From: Conus ventricosus
Lineage: Eukaryota; Mollusca; Gastropoda; Neogastropoda; Conidae
Length of the DNA stretch: 20,000 nucleotides
Direction of reading: 5' to 3'
NCBI GenBank assembly: GCA_018398815.1
Contig: CM031595.1
Location: 141,514,094-141,534,093 of the forward strand
Shown: one piece after another, positions 1-9,480 of the stretch
Numbering within the stretch: position 1 is the first letter of the stretch
How the letters are laid out: the number at the start of each line of letters is the position of its first letter
The notes under the pieces: model-generated
What the model saw: only the letters and a program-made list of their open reading frames with translations
Told to the model about the DNA's origin: nothing
The model's database searches: none
Made by a program: the position numbers and the translations under genes

Positions 1-89
1 TGGGCTAAGAAAACTGAACGATAGGATCCTTAACCTGAAGTATGACACCATGCTGATTACGCCGATGTACGTATGTATCCTGTTAATCT

Positions 90-90
<1 letters not shown>

Positions 91-174
<84 letters not shown>
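91..174. repeat. (GT)n microsatellite
   Basis: Dinucleotide GT repeat of about 42 units with a single GTAT interruption near 141-144. It is long enough to be polymorphic in length. The open frame running through it (alternating Cys and Val) is only a consequence of the repeat. Confidence 0.97.
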
Positions 175-176
<2 letters not shown>

Positions 177-814
177 CACCTCAGGTGTAAATTGCGTCGT
201 GGCATCAGTGTCGATTTTTATCTTTGGATACTTTAGACAGACTAATACTTTCCATGGGCCGTGATTTGTGGCTGGATGTCGAGGTTACATCTCTATCTTC
301 CACTAGGACGTAAATGGTTTCTGTATTTGTCGACATTTTCTTTCTATCCCGTTTGCGTCTCTATTATGAGGTAGGTGATTTTTTTTCTTCTCTCTAGTAT
401 TAAAGTCGTTCTCTTGGCACGTATAGAGCCTTCTCAACACTACATTTTCCTATTTGTGGAATGGTCTTTGTGGTCGCTGTTGTCCTTTTCAATCAAGATC
501 TGAATTTGCAAACGCTTATTTCATGCAATGAATTTCCCATCGTAATTTCAATGCACTTTTCAAAAGTCGAAAGACTTTTGGTTTGAACAAATTTTAGATT
601 ATCAATCAAAGCAACGTGGATGACAAAACATCAACAAGAGACTAGTGGCAAGCGCGCTGTTTCTTGTAAAAAAACAACAACAACCCATTTCCTGAATGAT
701 CTATGGGAGCGAGGTGAGAGTGACCTGATCTTCACTTGGGCCTACATGAGATCGCTAATGAACAGCGCTGTCAGATACTGCTCTAAGTTGGGAAATTCAA
801 ATCTTATGAAGTTC
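175..814. other. Unassigned single-copy-looking sequence
   Basis: Mixed-composition sequence between the GT microsatellite and the retrotransposon relic. I see no tandem structure, no recognisable protein motif on either strand and no RNA gene. A frame open from 620 reads into the antisense strand of the relic and shows no domain. Confidence 0.5.
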
Positions 815-1500
815 ACTTTTGTTCCTCCTCGACCAGATCCAGGTGGAATTATTTTCAACTGCCTCTGCCATTGCCCTTTGGATTCTAGTTCTCTTTCGAA
901 ATCATGGCCAAAGGGCTTATATACCCCATTGGTCCAACTTCTATCGGGTAGACTTCCCTCAAGCTGCCGGCTGGACTGGCCTACCTTTCAATGTTGTAGT
1001 TGTAAGCTTTCTCCATCTGCTTCCATATGGCAGCATGAGTTCATTCAGAATGAGTTGTTTAGATGACCCTCCATGGGATACAATATCCACTCTTCCTAGT
1101 GTTGGGAGGTCTGCTGTGCATTCTCAGCCATTCACTTGATCAAATAAACGCCGATTCCATGCTTTGGACGTCACAGCTGTTCCAGACAATGATCTGTGGC
1201 CTCCTGTCGTGTAGAATATTATCGCCGGAGCTTCCGGTGGCGCAGTGATTTCTCTGGCTGAGCTAGACGCATGCGCGATCTCTCAGGCGCTTGGTTGGGT
1301 TTCCATGTGTATCTTCCCTGGCTCTGCGTGAACGCTGTGCATTCTCCACTGTTTGTTTGCCCAGACAGAGTGGACATGAACGGTGGTCCAATTTCCACCT
1401 TTTCTTCAACTTTGAACTCGAGGACAGGAGTTCAGATAAAGATCTGAGGCTAAAGCTGATTCTAAGGGACGCCTTGTACTATATTTCATTCCAGCTGAGA
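815..1500 (-). pseudogene. Decayed non-LTR retrotransposon ORF2-like fragment (region downstream of the reverse transcriptase)
   Basis: Read on the minus strand, pieces in shifting frames appear in the order seen in the C-terminal part of a widespread animal retroelement polyprotein. First comes RISFSLRSL (from about 1463 downward), then a SCPLC zinc-knuckle-like start (about 1379-1365). Next is GRYTW (1317-1303), then DIVSHGGSSKQLILNEL (1087 to about 1037). VYPIEVGPMGY follows (about 953-921), and last AEAVENNSTWIWSRR (about 868-824). I know the usual family pattern from memory as C-x2-C...GRYTWRHNQVL...LRPDIVLWS...ELTVPWE...PVEVGCRGF...AAEKASRWLWLRR. The copy has several frameshifts and in-frame stops, so it is a dead relic. 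The exact clade is not assigned, and neither the 5' end nor a 3' tail was found. A cytochrome P450 reading was considered and is weaker, because the motif order and spacing fit the retroelement much better. Confidence 0.65.
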
Positions 1501-1909
1501 CGTTTCTCATGTCGTCCATTCTCCTGTTAACCTCGCTGGATTGCTTGCTGGAATTTCTCGGCACCCTCTTCTTTCTTCAATTCCTGTGTCATTGTTAGAG
1601 TACTACAACGAGGGAAAGAGTCGTACTGAAAAGAAACAAGATACAGAAACTGCCATGGCGAACTAACGCTGCACGTAAGACTGGCATGTACGACTAGAAA
1701 GAATACAACGATTTTCATGACATCCCAAATTTAGAATGTATGCATAGTGGAACGATCAACCATAAAGCAGAGGTTGTGGCTTGCGCTTAATTTTTTTTAA
1801 TGATATAACATTAACACAGTTTTGGTCATTCATAACGGATGGGCACCCACACATGTTTGTGGATGTGAACACAAGTGCATTTCCTCCACCTTCACATATA
1901 TGCATACAG
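1501..1909. other. Unassigned sequence
   Basis: Sequence between the retrotransposon relic and the AC microsatellite. I see no repeat structure, coding motif or RNA gene. Part of the first 50 bases may still belong to the relic, because its 5' edge is not sharply defined. Confidence 0.4.
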
Positions 1910-2149
<240 letters not shown>

Positions 2150-2215
2150 CTTAGGCAGTTACGCGACTTAGCACTGCTTTTATCCTTCCCAAAGCGAGAG
2201 CTTGGATCAATGCGA

Positions 2216-3706
2216 TGACAAGAATCAGACAGTCTGCGATGGCCTTATTGGGAGGACGGGGATCACAGTCTGCAATGGCCTTATTGGGAGGACGGGGATC
2301 ACAGTCTGCAATGGTCTTATTGGGAGGACGGGGATCACAGTCTGCAATGGCCTTAATGGGAGGACGGGGATCACAGTCTGCTATGACATCATTGGAGAGA
2401 CGGGAATTGCAGTCTGCTGTGACCTGATTGGGAAGACAGAAATTACACAGTCTGCTATAACATCACTGGAGAGACGGGAATTACAGTCTGCTATTACCTG
2501 ATTGGGAAGACAGGAGTTACACAGTCTGCTATGACATGATTGGGAAGACAGGAATTACACAGTCAGGTTTGACAACAGAAAGAAGACGGGAATTACACTG
2601 TCTGCTATAACCTCTTTGGGAAGACAGGAATTATACCGTCTGCTATCTCTTCTTTGGGAAGATATGAATTACACAGTTTGCTACGGCATCATTAGGAAGA
2701 CAGAGAATATACAGTCTGCTATTAGGTTATTGGAAAGACAGGAATTACACCGCCAGCTATGACCTATTTAGGAAGACAGGAATTACACAGTCTACTACGA
2801 CATCATTAGAAAGACAGGAATGAAACAGTCTGCTATGACATTATTAGCAAGACAGGAATTACACAGTCTGCTATGAGGTAATCGGGGAAACAAGAATCAC
2901 ACTTGCTACAGCCTCTTTGGAAAGACCGGAATCACAGTCTGCTATGGTCTCATTGAGAAGACAGGAATCATGCGGTCTGCTATGGTGTCATTGAGAAGAC
3001 AGGAATCATGCGGTCTGCTATGGTGTCATTGAGAAGACAGGAATCATGCGGTCTGCTATGGTCTCATTGAGAAGACAGGAATCATTCGGTCTGCTATAGC
3101 GTCATTTGTAAGACAGGGACCACACAGTGTGCTATGGCTTTGGACAGGGAGCACTTGATGTCCTATTGCCTCATTACGAAGACAGTAAGGGCACTGTCAG
3201 CCATGCCTAACTGAGGAGCAAGGATCACATAGTAAGCTTTGGCCTCAAAGAAAGGACAGAGATCATATGGTGTGCTGGGGTTCATTTGGCAAGGCAGTGA
3301 GCACTCAGCGTAATATGGTTCCTCAATTATATACAGGAACTACACTGTCTGCTGTGGCCTGATTGAGTAGACAATGAGCACATGGCTTGATAAGGCTTCA
3401 GTGGAAAGATACGGATCACATGGTGTCTCAGTGGAAAGACAGGGAGCACATGGTGGCCCAAAAGGAAAGCGAGAGATGACATAATGTACTATGACCTCAA
3501 TGAAAGCCAGCGGTTGTATGGTGTGCTATCGCGTCAATAGGTGCTACACGACCTTAGTCAGAAGACAGGGACCACACAATATGCTATGGCCTAATAGGAA
3601 AACAGGGATCACATGGTGAGCTATTGCCTCAATAGTACGGCAGAGGCCACACGACGTGCTATGACCTCAATAGGAAAAGGGATCATATGATGAGCTACGG
3701 CCTCAC
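2216..3706. repeat. Array A, first segment: degenerate 36-43 bp minisatellite
   Basis: Tandem units of the form CTGCTATGACCTCATTGGGA followed by AGACAGGAATCACACAGT, roughly 36-43 bp each. Local blocks are more homogeneous. Around 2232-2380 there are four nearly identical 36-bp copies containing GGAGGACGGGGATCACAGT. Around 2939-3095 there are about four 38-bp copies containing GAGAAGACAGGAATCATGCG. Because 36 is divisible by 3, the first block makes a false 12-residue protein repeat. Units become more divergent toward 3100-3700. The same array resumes after the insertion at 3716-4181. Confidence 0.9.
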
Positions 3707-3715
3707 TGGAAGAAC
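3707..3715. repeat. Target-site duplication, left (TGGAAGAAC)
   Basis: Nine bases identical to 4182-4190, flanking the truncated retrotransposon. Removing the insert plus one copy restores a normal array A unit (ACTGGAAGAAC followed by AGGGATCGC). Confidence 0.75.
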
Positions 3716-4181
3716 GCAACGAAAAAGCGGATGTTCTGGCAAAAGACGGTGCACAGCAGGAGCAGGCCAACAACCTGGTGTCATACGATGAAATCAAGAC
3801 AATCATCAAGGCACAGCAAGGAATAAAGTGGCGCCTCCAGCACCCCAAATACAACCCAGAAGACAAATACCATTTGCTGGGACGACGGGAACAGGTCAAG
3901 ATCTTCCGCCTGAGGACTGGACACAATCGCCTGCTCCACCACATGCACACAAAATTTGGCATTGGACAGAGTGGAAAGTGCCCTTGTGGTGAGGGACCAA
4001 TGACAACAGACCACATCCTTCAAGACTGTATGACGCATGCAGCATCCAGAAGGAAGTACTGGCCAACACCGACAGCAGTGGAAGCCAAGTTGTACGGCAC
4101 CCTGGAGGAGCTGCGGTGGACGGCAGGCTTCATCGAGGACACCGAGCTGCTCATCTAACGGGAGGCGAACGAGGAAGAAAG
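3716..4181 (+). mobile_element. 5'-truncated non-LTR retrotransposon insertion
   Basis: An insert of about 466 bp interrupts array A. It starts inside the end of an RNase H-like domain, keeps the complete C-terminal tail and stop codon, and has a very short 3' UTR (about 23 bases after the TAA) ending in GAGGAAGAAAG. It is flanked by a 9-bp duplication (TGGAAGAAC). The 5' truncation, duplication and purine-rich 3' end are the marks of target-primed reverse transcription. Confidence 0.85.
3718..4158 (+). CDS. Partial retrotransposon ORF2: end of RNase H domain plus C-terminal zinc-knuckle tail
   Basis: An open frame of 147 residues with no internal stop and no genuine start of its own, because the element is 5' truncated. 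It opens with NEKADVLAKDGA, the last conserved RNase H motif of non-LTR elements. About residues 60-70 read IFRLRTGHNRL, the conserved segment that follows. A C-x-C...H...C cluster comes next (KCPCGEGPMTTDHILQDC, about residues 84-101), and the protein ends in a TELLI stop. This order is typical of RNase H-bearing non-LTR elements; the I clade, including molluscan Nimbus-like elements, is a plausible home but the clade is inference. An intact reading frame over the whole fragment suggests a young insertion. It cannot act alone, since the endonuclease and reverse transcriptase are missing. Confidence 0.85.
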   Translation, partial: NEKADVLAKDGAQQEQANNLVSYDEIKTIIKAQQGIKWRLQHPKYNPEDKYHLLGRREQVKIFRLRTGHNRLLHHMHTKFGIGQSGKCPCGEGPMTTDHILQDCMTHAASRRKYWPTPTAVEAKLYGTLEELRWTAGFIEDTELLI

Positions 4182-4190
4182 TGGAAGAAC
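4182..4190. repeat. Target-site duplication, right (TGGAAGAAC)
   Basis: Right copy of the nine-base duplication that flanks the truncated retrotransposon; the left copy is at 3707-3715. Confidence 0.75.
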
Positions 4191-4774
4191 AGGGATCGCT
4201 TGGTGTGCCAAGACCTCAATTGAAGACAGAGATCATATGGAGATCAACGGCCCAATAAGAAGACAGGGATAACATAGTGTGCTATGGCCTCAATAGAAAG
4301 CCAGAAATTACATATTGTGCTATGGCCTCAATAGAAAGCCAGAAATTATATGGCGTACCATAGCCTCTATAGAAAACTAGGAATTATATGGTATGCTATG
4401 GCATCAATAGAAAACTAGGGATTATTTGGTGTGCTATGGCCTCAATAGAAAGCCAGAAATTGTATGGCGTGCTGTAACCTCAACAGAAAACTAGGAAATA
4501 TAATGGTGTGCTATGGCCTGAATAGAAAGCCAGAGTTATATGATGTGCTATGGCCTCAGTATAAAGCCAGAAATTATATGGTGTGCTATGGCCTCAATAG
4601 AAAGCTGGGGATCACATGGTGTGCCATCGCCTCAAGAGAAAGTCAGAGATTATATAGTGTGCGATAGCTTCGATCGAAAGCCAGGGATTATATGGTGTAC
4701 TATGGCCTCACTGGGAAGATATAGATCATTTGGGCAACTGTGACATCAACGCAACGACAATAATCATATGGTGT
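4191..4774. repeat. Array A, second segment
   Basis: The minisatellite continues after the retrotransposon. About twelve units near 38 bp have the pattern CTATGGCCTCAATAGAAAGC followed by CAGAAATTATATGGTGTG. This sub-variant (AGAAAGCCAG and ATTATATGG) is distinct from the GAGAAGACAGG variant on either side, so units have been homogenised locally. Confidence 0.88.
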
Positions 4775-4904
4775 TTCCCCGAAGATGGAGTATGGCTGCC
4801 TTAATGGCGGGGTAAAAAAGGGTCATACACACAAAACTCCACTGCCTGGCTATACAGGGAGTGTCCGCAGGAGTATCAGCCTGCGTACGCAGAAAGAAAG
4901 AAAG
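4775..4904 (+). mobile_element. SINE 3' module, 5'-truncated insertion in array A
   Basis: It starts TTCCCCGAAGATGGAGTATG and ends in GAAA repeats, matching 12695-12810 closely. It carries about a dozen extra bases in the middle (GGCTATACAGGG region). Flanks read AATAATCATATGGTGT on the left and AATAATATGGTGTAC on the right, an imperfect target duplication that is also compatible with array homology. The tRNA-like head and body found at 12426-12694 are absent. Confidence 0.8.
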
Positions 4905-5735
4905 AATAATATGGTGTACTTTGGCCTCAATGGGAGGACAGGGATTACATGGTGAGCTATGGCCTCAATGAGCAGACAGGGATTACATAGTGAACTATGG
5001 CCTTGATGGAAAGAAAGGGATCACACGGTGTGCTGTGTGCTCAGTGACAAGACATGGATTACATGGCGTACTATGACCTCAGTAGGAAGACAAGAATAAC
5101 ATGGTGAACCATGGGTTCATTGAGAAGACAGGGACCATTCTTTGTGCTATGGGGTCATTGAGAAGACAGGGACCATTCTTTGTGCTATGGGGTCATTGAG
5201 AAGACAGGGATCATTCTTTGTGCTATGGGGTCATTGAGAAGGCAGGGACCATTCTTTGTGCTATGGGGTCATTGAGAAGACAGGGACCATTCTTTGTGCT
5301 ATGGGGTTATTGAGAAGGCAGGGATCATTCTTTGTGCTATGGGGTCATTGAGAAGGCAGGGACCATTCTTTGTGCTATGGGGTCATTGAGAAGACAGGGA
5401 TCATTCTTTGTGCTATGGGTCATTGAGAAGGCAGGGATCATTCTTTGTGCTATGGGGTTATTGAGAAGGCAGGGATCATTCTTTGTGCTATGGGGTCATT
5501 GAGAAGAAAAGAACCTCACAGACTACTGTGCGGTCAAGGGAAGACAAATACCCTACTATGTGCTATGTGCTCATCGGGAAAACTGGGACCACATAATGTA
5601 CTGTGGGCTCTTTCGGAAAGACAGAGATCACACAGTGTGCAATAGGATACTCAAACTACACAGCCCTTTGTACTGAGGACTCATTTTGGAAGACAGATAC
5701 TATACAGTTTGCCATAGAATACTAAGACTACACAT
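4905..5735. repeat. Array A, third segment with a homogeneous 38-bp block
   Basis: The minisatellite resumes. From about 5138 to 5505 there are roughly ten almost identical 38-bp units (TCTTTGTGCTATGGGGTCAT plus TGAGAAGACAGGGACCAT), differing only at AAGACAGG/AAGGCAGG, ACCAT/ATCAT and GGTCATT/GGTTATT. Units on both sides are much more diverged. The array fades out at about 5735 after units ending ACTACACAG and ACTACACATCC. Confidence 0.9.
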
Positions 5736-6262
5736 CCAAATGTCACCCACTTCTCGGAAGCGCCTCTGAGAATTTGATAAGATTTCTGACCTACCATGCA
5801 GGTGTCTGTATCTCTAGGGCCTGGTCGACGCCAGGATTATGGAAGACAACGTATGGTCCTGCCACGTATTCTCAGACAAAGTACGGAATGATATAACATC
5901 CTTTTCACCGTCTTCATTTTTATCGAGCAACATCAATGAAAAATGTCTGCAATTCTGCGACCTTCCATCCCTTGCTCTTACTGTGTCTCAGCTTGCATGC
6001 ATGCATGAATTCGTGCGTATACATACACATGATATACATGTTACAAGCAGTCTATGTCATCAGGCAGACCGCATACTGCCTAACCTTTCCTGGCCACGCA
6101 TATATTCTCGTAACTCGTCAAGCAACATGTGAATTGTCTCTATATTTCAGCATTTTGTAAAAACAAAATCTGACAGCGAAAGGGCAGCCTTAGCCAGCAG
6201 TCTGACATGGATGCGACCCGGCCCTCTTAGAGTGCAAGGTATTCAGAACCGGAACGCTTGCC
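5736..6262. other. Unassigned sequence with a short dispersed-repeat match
   Basis: No coding motif or tandem array is seen. A stretch near 5784-5831 (core GCAGGTGTCTGTATCTCT, then GGGCCTGGTCGAC) closely resembles 8820-8867. The frame open at 5839-6132 shows no recognisable domain. Confidence 0.4.
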
Positions 6263-6307
6263 GGGGGGGGGGGGGGGGGGGGGGGGAGGGGGAGGGGGAG
6301 GGGGAGG
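6263..6307 (+). repeat. G-run plus (AGGGGG)n, candidate G-quadruplex
   Basis: Twenty-four consecutive Gs (6263-6286) followed by four AGGGGG-type units. It supplies many G-tracts of three or more with short loops on the plus strand, so quadruplex formation is physically likely. The homopolymer length should be treated with caution, since such runs are often mis-sized in assemblies. Confidence 0.9.
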
Positions 6308-6818
6308 TCTTCTATGAATATCGTCTGTTGTCAAGCTCAACTTAGGGTTTCTTTCTACTTTACTAATTTTGTGAAACTGTAAAGCAGCAATTGATTTGGA
6401 CGCAAAGTGATTGCAGTGTCAATGTAAACTATAAACACCTCCATAAAAAGTCAGGAAGAGACACAACCATCGATACGATCTTCCACAAAAACTAAAGTAA
6501 TAAATGAGAAACAAATCCGGTAACTCCTGCTCCCATGATGAAATAATTACACGGCTATAAATCCAAACCGAATGCTGCCCACGACACCATATCGCCGATC
6601 AGAAATGCCAATACAGAGCACACAGAACTAACCCGATGACACCTCGTTTGTTTTGTGTGCTGTGTGTTGTCATTCCTGCCAGGCCACTTGGTGCCGTAAG
6701 TAGTGCACATTTGGAAATATGGGCATTTAATCATTTCATTATGGGAGCATGAGTTACCCATCTTGTTCAGTGACAATGTGTACTGCCTCATTTAAAATTT
6801 CCTTGTTTAAAGTAATAA

Positions 6819-6821
<3 letters not shown>
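6308..6821. other. Unassigned sequence
   Basis: Moderately AT-rich sequence with no tandem structure, coding motif or RNA gene that I can recognise on either strand. Confidence 0.4.

Positions 6822-6879
<58 letters not shown>
6822..6879. repeat. (CT)n microsatellite
   Basis: About 29 uninterrupted CT units preceded by AATAAAGAT. The polyserine/leucine open frame across it is a by-product of the repeat. Confidence 0.97.
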
Positions 6880-6884
<5 letters not shown>

Positions 6885-6989
6885 GTTATAGATGGAAAGG
6901 GAGGATCGGAGAAAAAAGAAATCCATTTCATCATCCATATTTGACTTCTAAGAGTCAAACAATGTTTAGATGTTTTGGTCACATTTGAC

Positions 6990-7765
6990 CTTTTTAAAGA
7001 ACGTTATGATGACAAGAACAAATGTTAACGAGTTGTAATTTATCTTTAGCTCGTAAAAAAATGCTATGACTAAGGAAACGATGCTTGCAACTTTCTTTTA
7101 TTTATCTTTATCTTCTAAAAGACTGTTGTGATCTCATCTAGCTTTATTTCAAAGAGAAAATTATGATTGAAAGAATAATGCTCGCACAGTTTTAGTTATC
7201 TTTCGCTTCTGAGAGAATGTTGTGATTAAAAAAACAACAAAAAAACATGTTGACTTTTTTTTCCAAAATGATCTATCCTTGGCCTCTGAAAGAATGTTGC
7301 ATAAAAAGAAGGGTACGAACAACTTGAAAGATCTATGTTGATCTTTGAGAGGATATTACTATAAAAAGAACGATATTTAATTTGTTTTAATTTCAATTTT
7401 TCGGAGTTATATTTGTTCTCTGAAAGAATATTATGATAAAAATAAAACTGTTTACAAGCTTGCATTCACCTTTTACATCTAAAGAATGTTATGATGAAAA
7501 CGTTATGATTTACCTTTGTAATTATTCTGAACTTCCGTAAATGCTTTGATCAAAAGAATGCTGTTAAAATCTTTCATTTATTTTCAACTTCTAGAAGAAA
7601 CCAGAGAGAAAGACTACCCAGTTTTGTCAACTTTTTTTGGGTATATATTTTCTAAAAGAAGCTTATGATCAATAGAACAATGTTTACAACCTTCTACCTA
7701 TTTTTGACTGTTATAGACAGTCATGATCAGAGGAACAATGCATTTGACCTTTCATTTGATAATAC
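6990..7765. repeat. Degenerate AT-rich tandem array, about 65-bp unit
   Basis: A motif of the form AAGAATGTTATGATNAAAAGAA followed by a pyrimidine-rich stretch and TTTATCTTTGACTTCTAAA recurs about every 57-75 bp. Examples lie near 6998, 7064, 7122, 7157, 7215, 7292, 7351, 7425, 7484, 7542, 7663 and 7721, with an outlying copy near 8066. Units are strongly diverged, which points to an old satellite. It is unrelated to arrays A and B. Confidence 0.75.
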
Positions 7766-8224
7766 TCTTCCATGTTGTTAATGCGACTCGATATTTGTGA
7801 AAATAGATTGCATTTATCAATTGAATTATGAAGAGAATTTTAGATGCTTACAGGGGGACAAGGGTGAAGGTGGGGAGGGGAGACATGGTGATGATTGGAA
7901 GGGAGATTTTCCCTGTAATTCTTGAAATCCATCCCTTTCGCATACCCTCATCCTACCCGGCCCCACCCATCGACTCCCCCCCCGCTCCCTCATCTTCCAG
8001 TTACAGAGCCGAGCCGAGTTCAGCCCATGACCTGTTATGATAATCGGTTGATCAAGTTACGAGAAATGATGATCAGGATGGAACAATATTTACAACATTA
8101 AGGTTACAGCAGGGATATTTAACGATCATCACCGAAGAAATCGATTTGAGGCGTACCCGCAAACATTTCTGTTAACGACAATTTTGACACAGCTGCGTCC
8201 ATCTACAAATAATGTAGATACCAG
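7766..8224. other. Unassigned sequence, one stray satellite unit
   Basis: A G-rich then C-rich patch lies at about 7852-8000. A diverged unit of the 65-bp array lies near 8066-8100 (GATGATCAGGATGGAACAAT). I see no gene. Confidence 0.4.
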
Positions 8225-8425
8225 CCACCGTGGCGCAGTAGCTAGCGTCGCGGATTGCAGACTAGTGGGTTTTTAGATTCCATTCCCGTCAGAACCATTT
8301 ATTTGAGGGATTTTTCTATCCCGATCGGGTCTGATCCACAGGCTGAGTTTCCCATGGGCTCAAATGGAAAGACCACACAGTCGCGTATCATCCACTCGGT
8401 TAATAATAATAATAATAATAATAAT
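8225..8425 (+). mobile_element. tRNA-derived SINE-like element ending in (TAA)n
   Basis: The 5' end reads GTGGCGCAGTAGCTAGCG (8230-8247), a good RNA polymerase III A-box context. About 40 bases on, a degraded B-box-like TTAGATTCCATTCCC (8272-8286) sits before CGTCAGAACC. The body runs to a TAA repeat at 8400-8425, a common SINE 3' end. The head is too divergent for a functional tRNA. No clear target duplication was found, partly because another repeat begins immediately after the TAA tract. Confidence 0.55.
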
Positions 8426-8590
8426 GAATACTTATATAGCGCCTATTCTCGGCTAGAGACCAAGCTCTAAGCGCTTTACAATCAACACTCGTTTACACAA
8501 CGGGCTGCCTACCTGGGTAGTGCCGACTGAAGAGCTGCCAGCTGGCGCTTCATGCAGTCGTTTCCCGTGTCATCCAGTCAATATCGTTCA
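8426..8590 (+). mobile_element. Dispersed-repeat module (tatagcgcc...ctaagcgctttac)
   Basis: Starts GAATACTTATATAGCGCC and continues to GACCAAGCTCTAAGCGCTTT. This phrase, directly after a TAA repeat, is one I recall as common in mollusc and other invertebrate genomes as a dispersed element. Family name, strand and 3' limit are not established here. Confidence 0.45.
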
Positions 8591-8643
8591 ATATCGATCA
8601 CTCATTTTCCTTCCTTCCTTCACTCTTTCCATTTCTCACGCAG

Positions 8644-8796
8644 GGTGCATGCTATGTGTAACGTGTCATCCATACTAACGGCCAAACTGGCCTACTCTTC
8701 CGAAAGTTGGTGATGGGATTTTACGTGTGTGCAAGATGTTATGCCTGCGTTCACACACGGAACCTCGGTTTATAGTCTCATTCGAAGGACTGTATG
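8644..8796 (-). mobile_element. SINE body fragment, reverse orientation
   Basis: Reverse complement of about 12547-12694 with few mismatches. Shared landmarks include GCCAAACTGGCC, CGAAAGTTGGTGATGGGAT and GAACCTCGGTTTA. It lacks the tRNA-like head, and it stops exactly where the 3' module (TTCCCCGAAGATGG) would begin. The open frames crossing it are not genes. Confidence 0.88.
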
Positions 8797-9000
8797 GTTA
8801 ATGCGTCTGTTGCTTAAATTTCCTGACCAACACTGCAGGTGTCTGTATCTCTCAGGCCTGGTTGACCTCATGATACCTTATAAAGGAAGTGATGAGCATA
8901 GCCCTGTCATGTAGTCTCTAACTGGAATGGGACTACATAGTATCATACCCATCATTCTCAACCTCATCAATCAGCATAAAAAGTCTTAAACTCTGTGGCC
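8797..9000. repeat. Possible array A-related or dispersed segment
   Basis: 8820-8867 matches 5784-5831, the unique-looking sequence just outside array A. Further on, TGGGACTACATAGTAT and a CTGTGGCCCTTTATGCC stretch resemble late array A units near 5640-5740. This suggests the array edge was copied to, or shares an ancestor with, this site. The likeness is partial. Confidence 0.35.
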
Positions 9001-9480
9001 CTTTATGCCATGCTCTTGTGGTGACCCCCGTTTTAATTTCTTCGCGGCGTCTATACCCTTGGTGAGTTCGTGTCGAGTCATCGGCATCGGCAAGTTCATG
9101 AGCACCGTCGTCGGACGGACGTTGTGGCGCTCATCGATGTGGGACGTTCACTTATGTCGGCGCTGCGACTAAGCAATTATTGTCGTCAGTAGAGGGCTTA
9201 GTATGTGGTGTCTTGTGTATGTTGATCAGAACAGGCAACACTGAACACCACCGAAGGGGCTGGGAAGCAGTGCAGCGTCTTCTCCGGGGGGTTGCCTCAT
9301 GAAGACTTGATACAGACAGCTTCCCGTTAATTGCCGTGGCCGGGGCTGTGACGGCACAAGCCTGGATGTAGCTGTGAGCGAAATAAGCAGCGTGGGAGTG
9401 ATGTTACTGAAGTGGCACGGAAGATGAGACAACACTTTAAGAAAAAAAAAAAGTTCCACCAGCTGAGGTAAACGCTTCGA
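9001..9480. mobile_element. Probable dispersed repeat, GC-richer island
   Basis: A clearly GC-richer block (CGGCGTCTATACCCTTGGTG through CCGTGGCCGGGGCTGTGACG) within AT-rich surroundings, ending near a poly(A) stretch at 9441-9451. Phrases here look familiar to me as repetitive sequence in snail genomes, but I cannot assign a family and see no conserved protein motif. It could be an LTR or a LINE 3' part. Confidence 0.3.

Noticed and set aside
900..1200. Possible cytochrome P450 remnant on the minus strand (LPYGSRWRK, RPPNT)
   Set aside because: Spacing between the motifs was off by several residues and a frameshift was needed. The retroelement reading explains more motifs in the right order over 700 bases.
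2202..2501. Open frame with a 12-residue protein repeat (NGLIGRTGITVC type)
   Set aside because: It comes from four 36-bp minisatellite copies; the frame closes when unit length changes, and the array has no coding constraint.
2216..5735. CRISPR-like direct repeats
   Set aside because: Units abut with no unique spacers, repeats are degenerate, and there are no cas genes; the context is eukaryotic.
8225..8470. Open frame at 8255-8470 ending in an Asn repeat
   Set aside because: It crosses a SINE-like head and the TAA repeat; the Asn run is the repeat read in frame.
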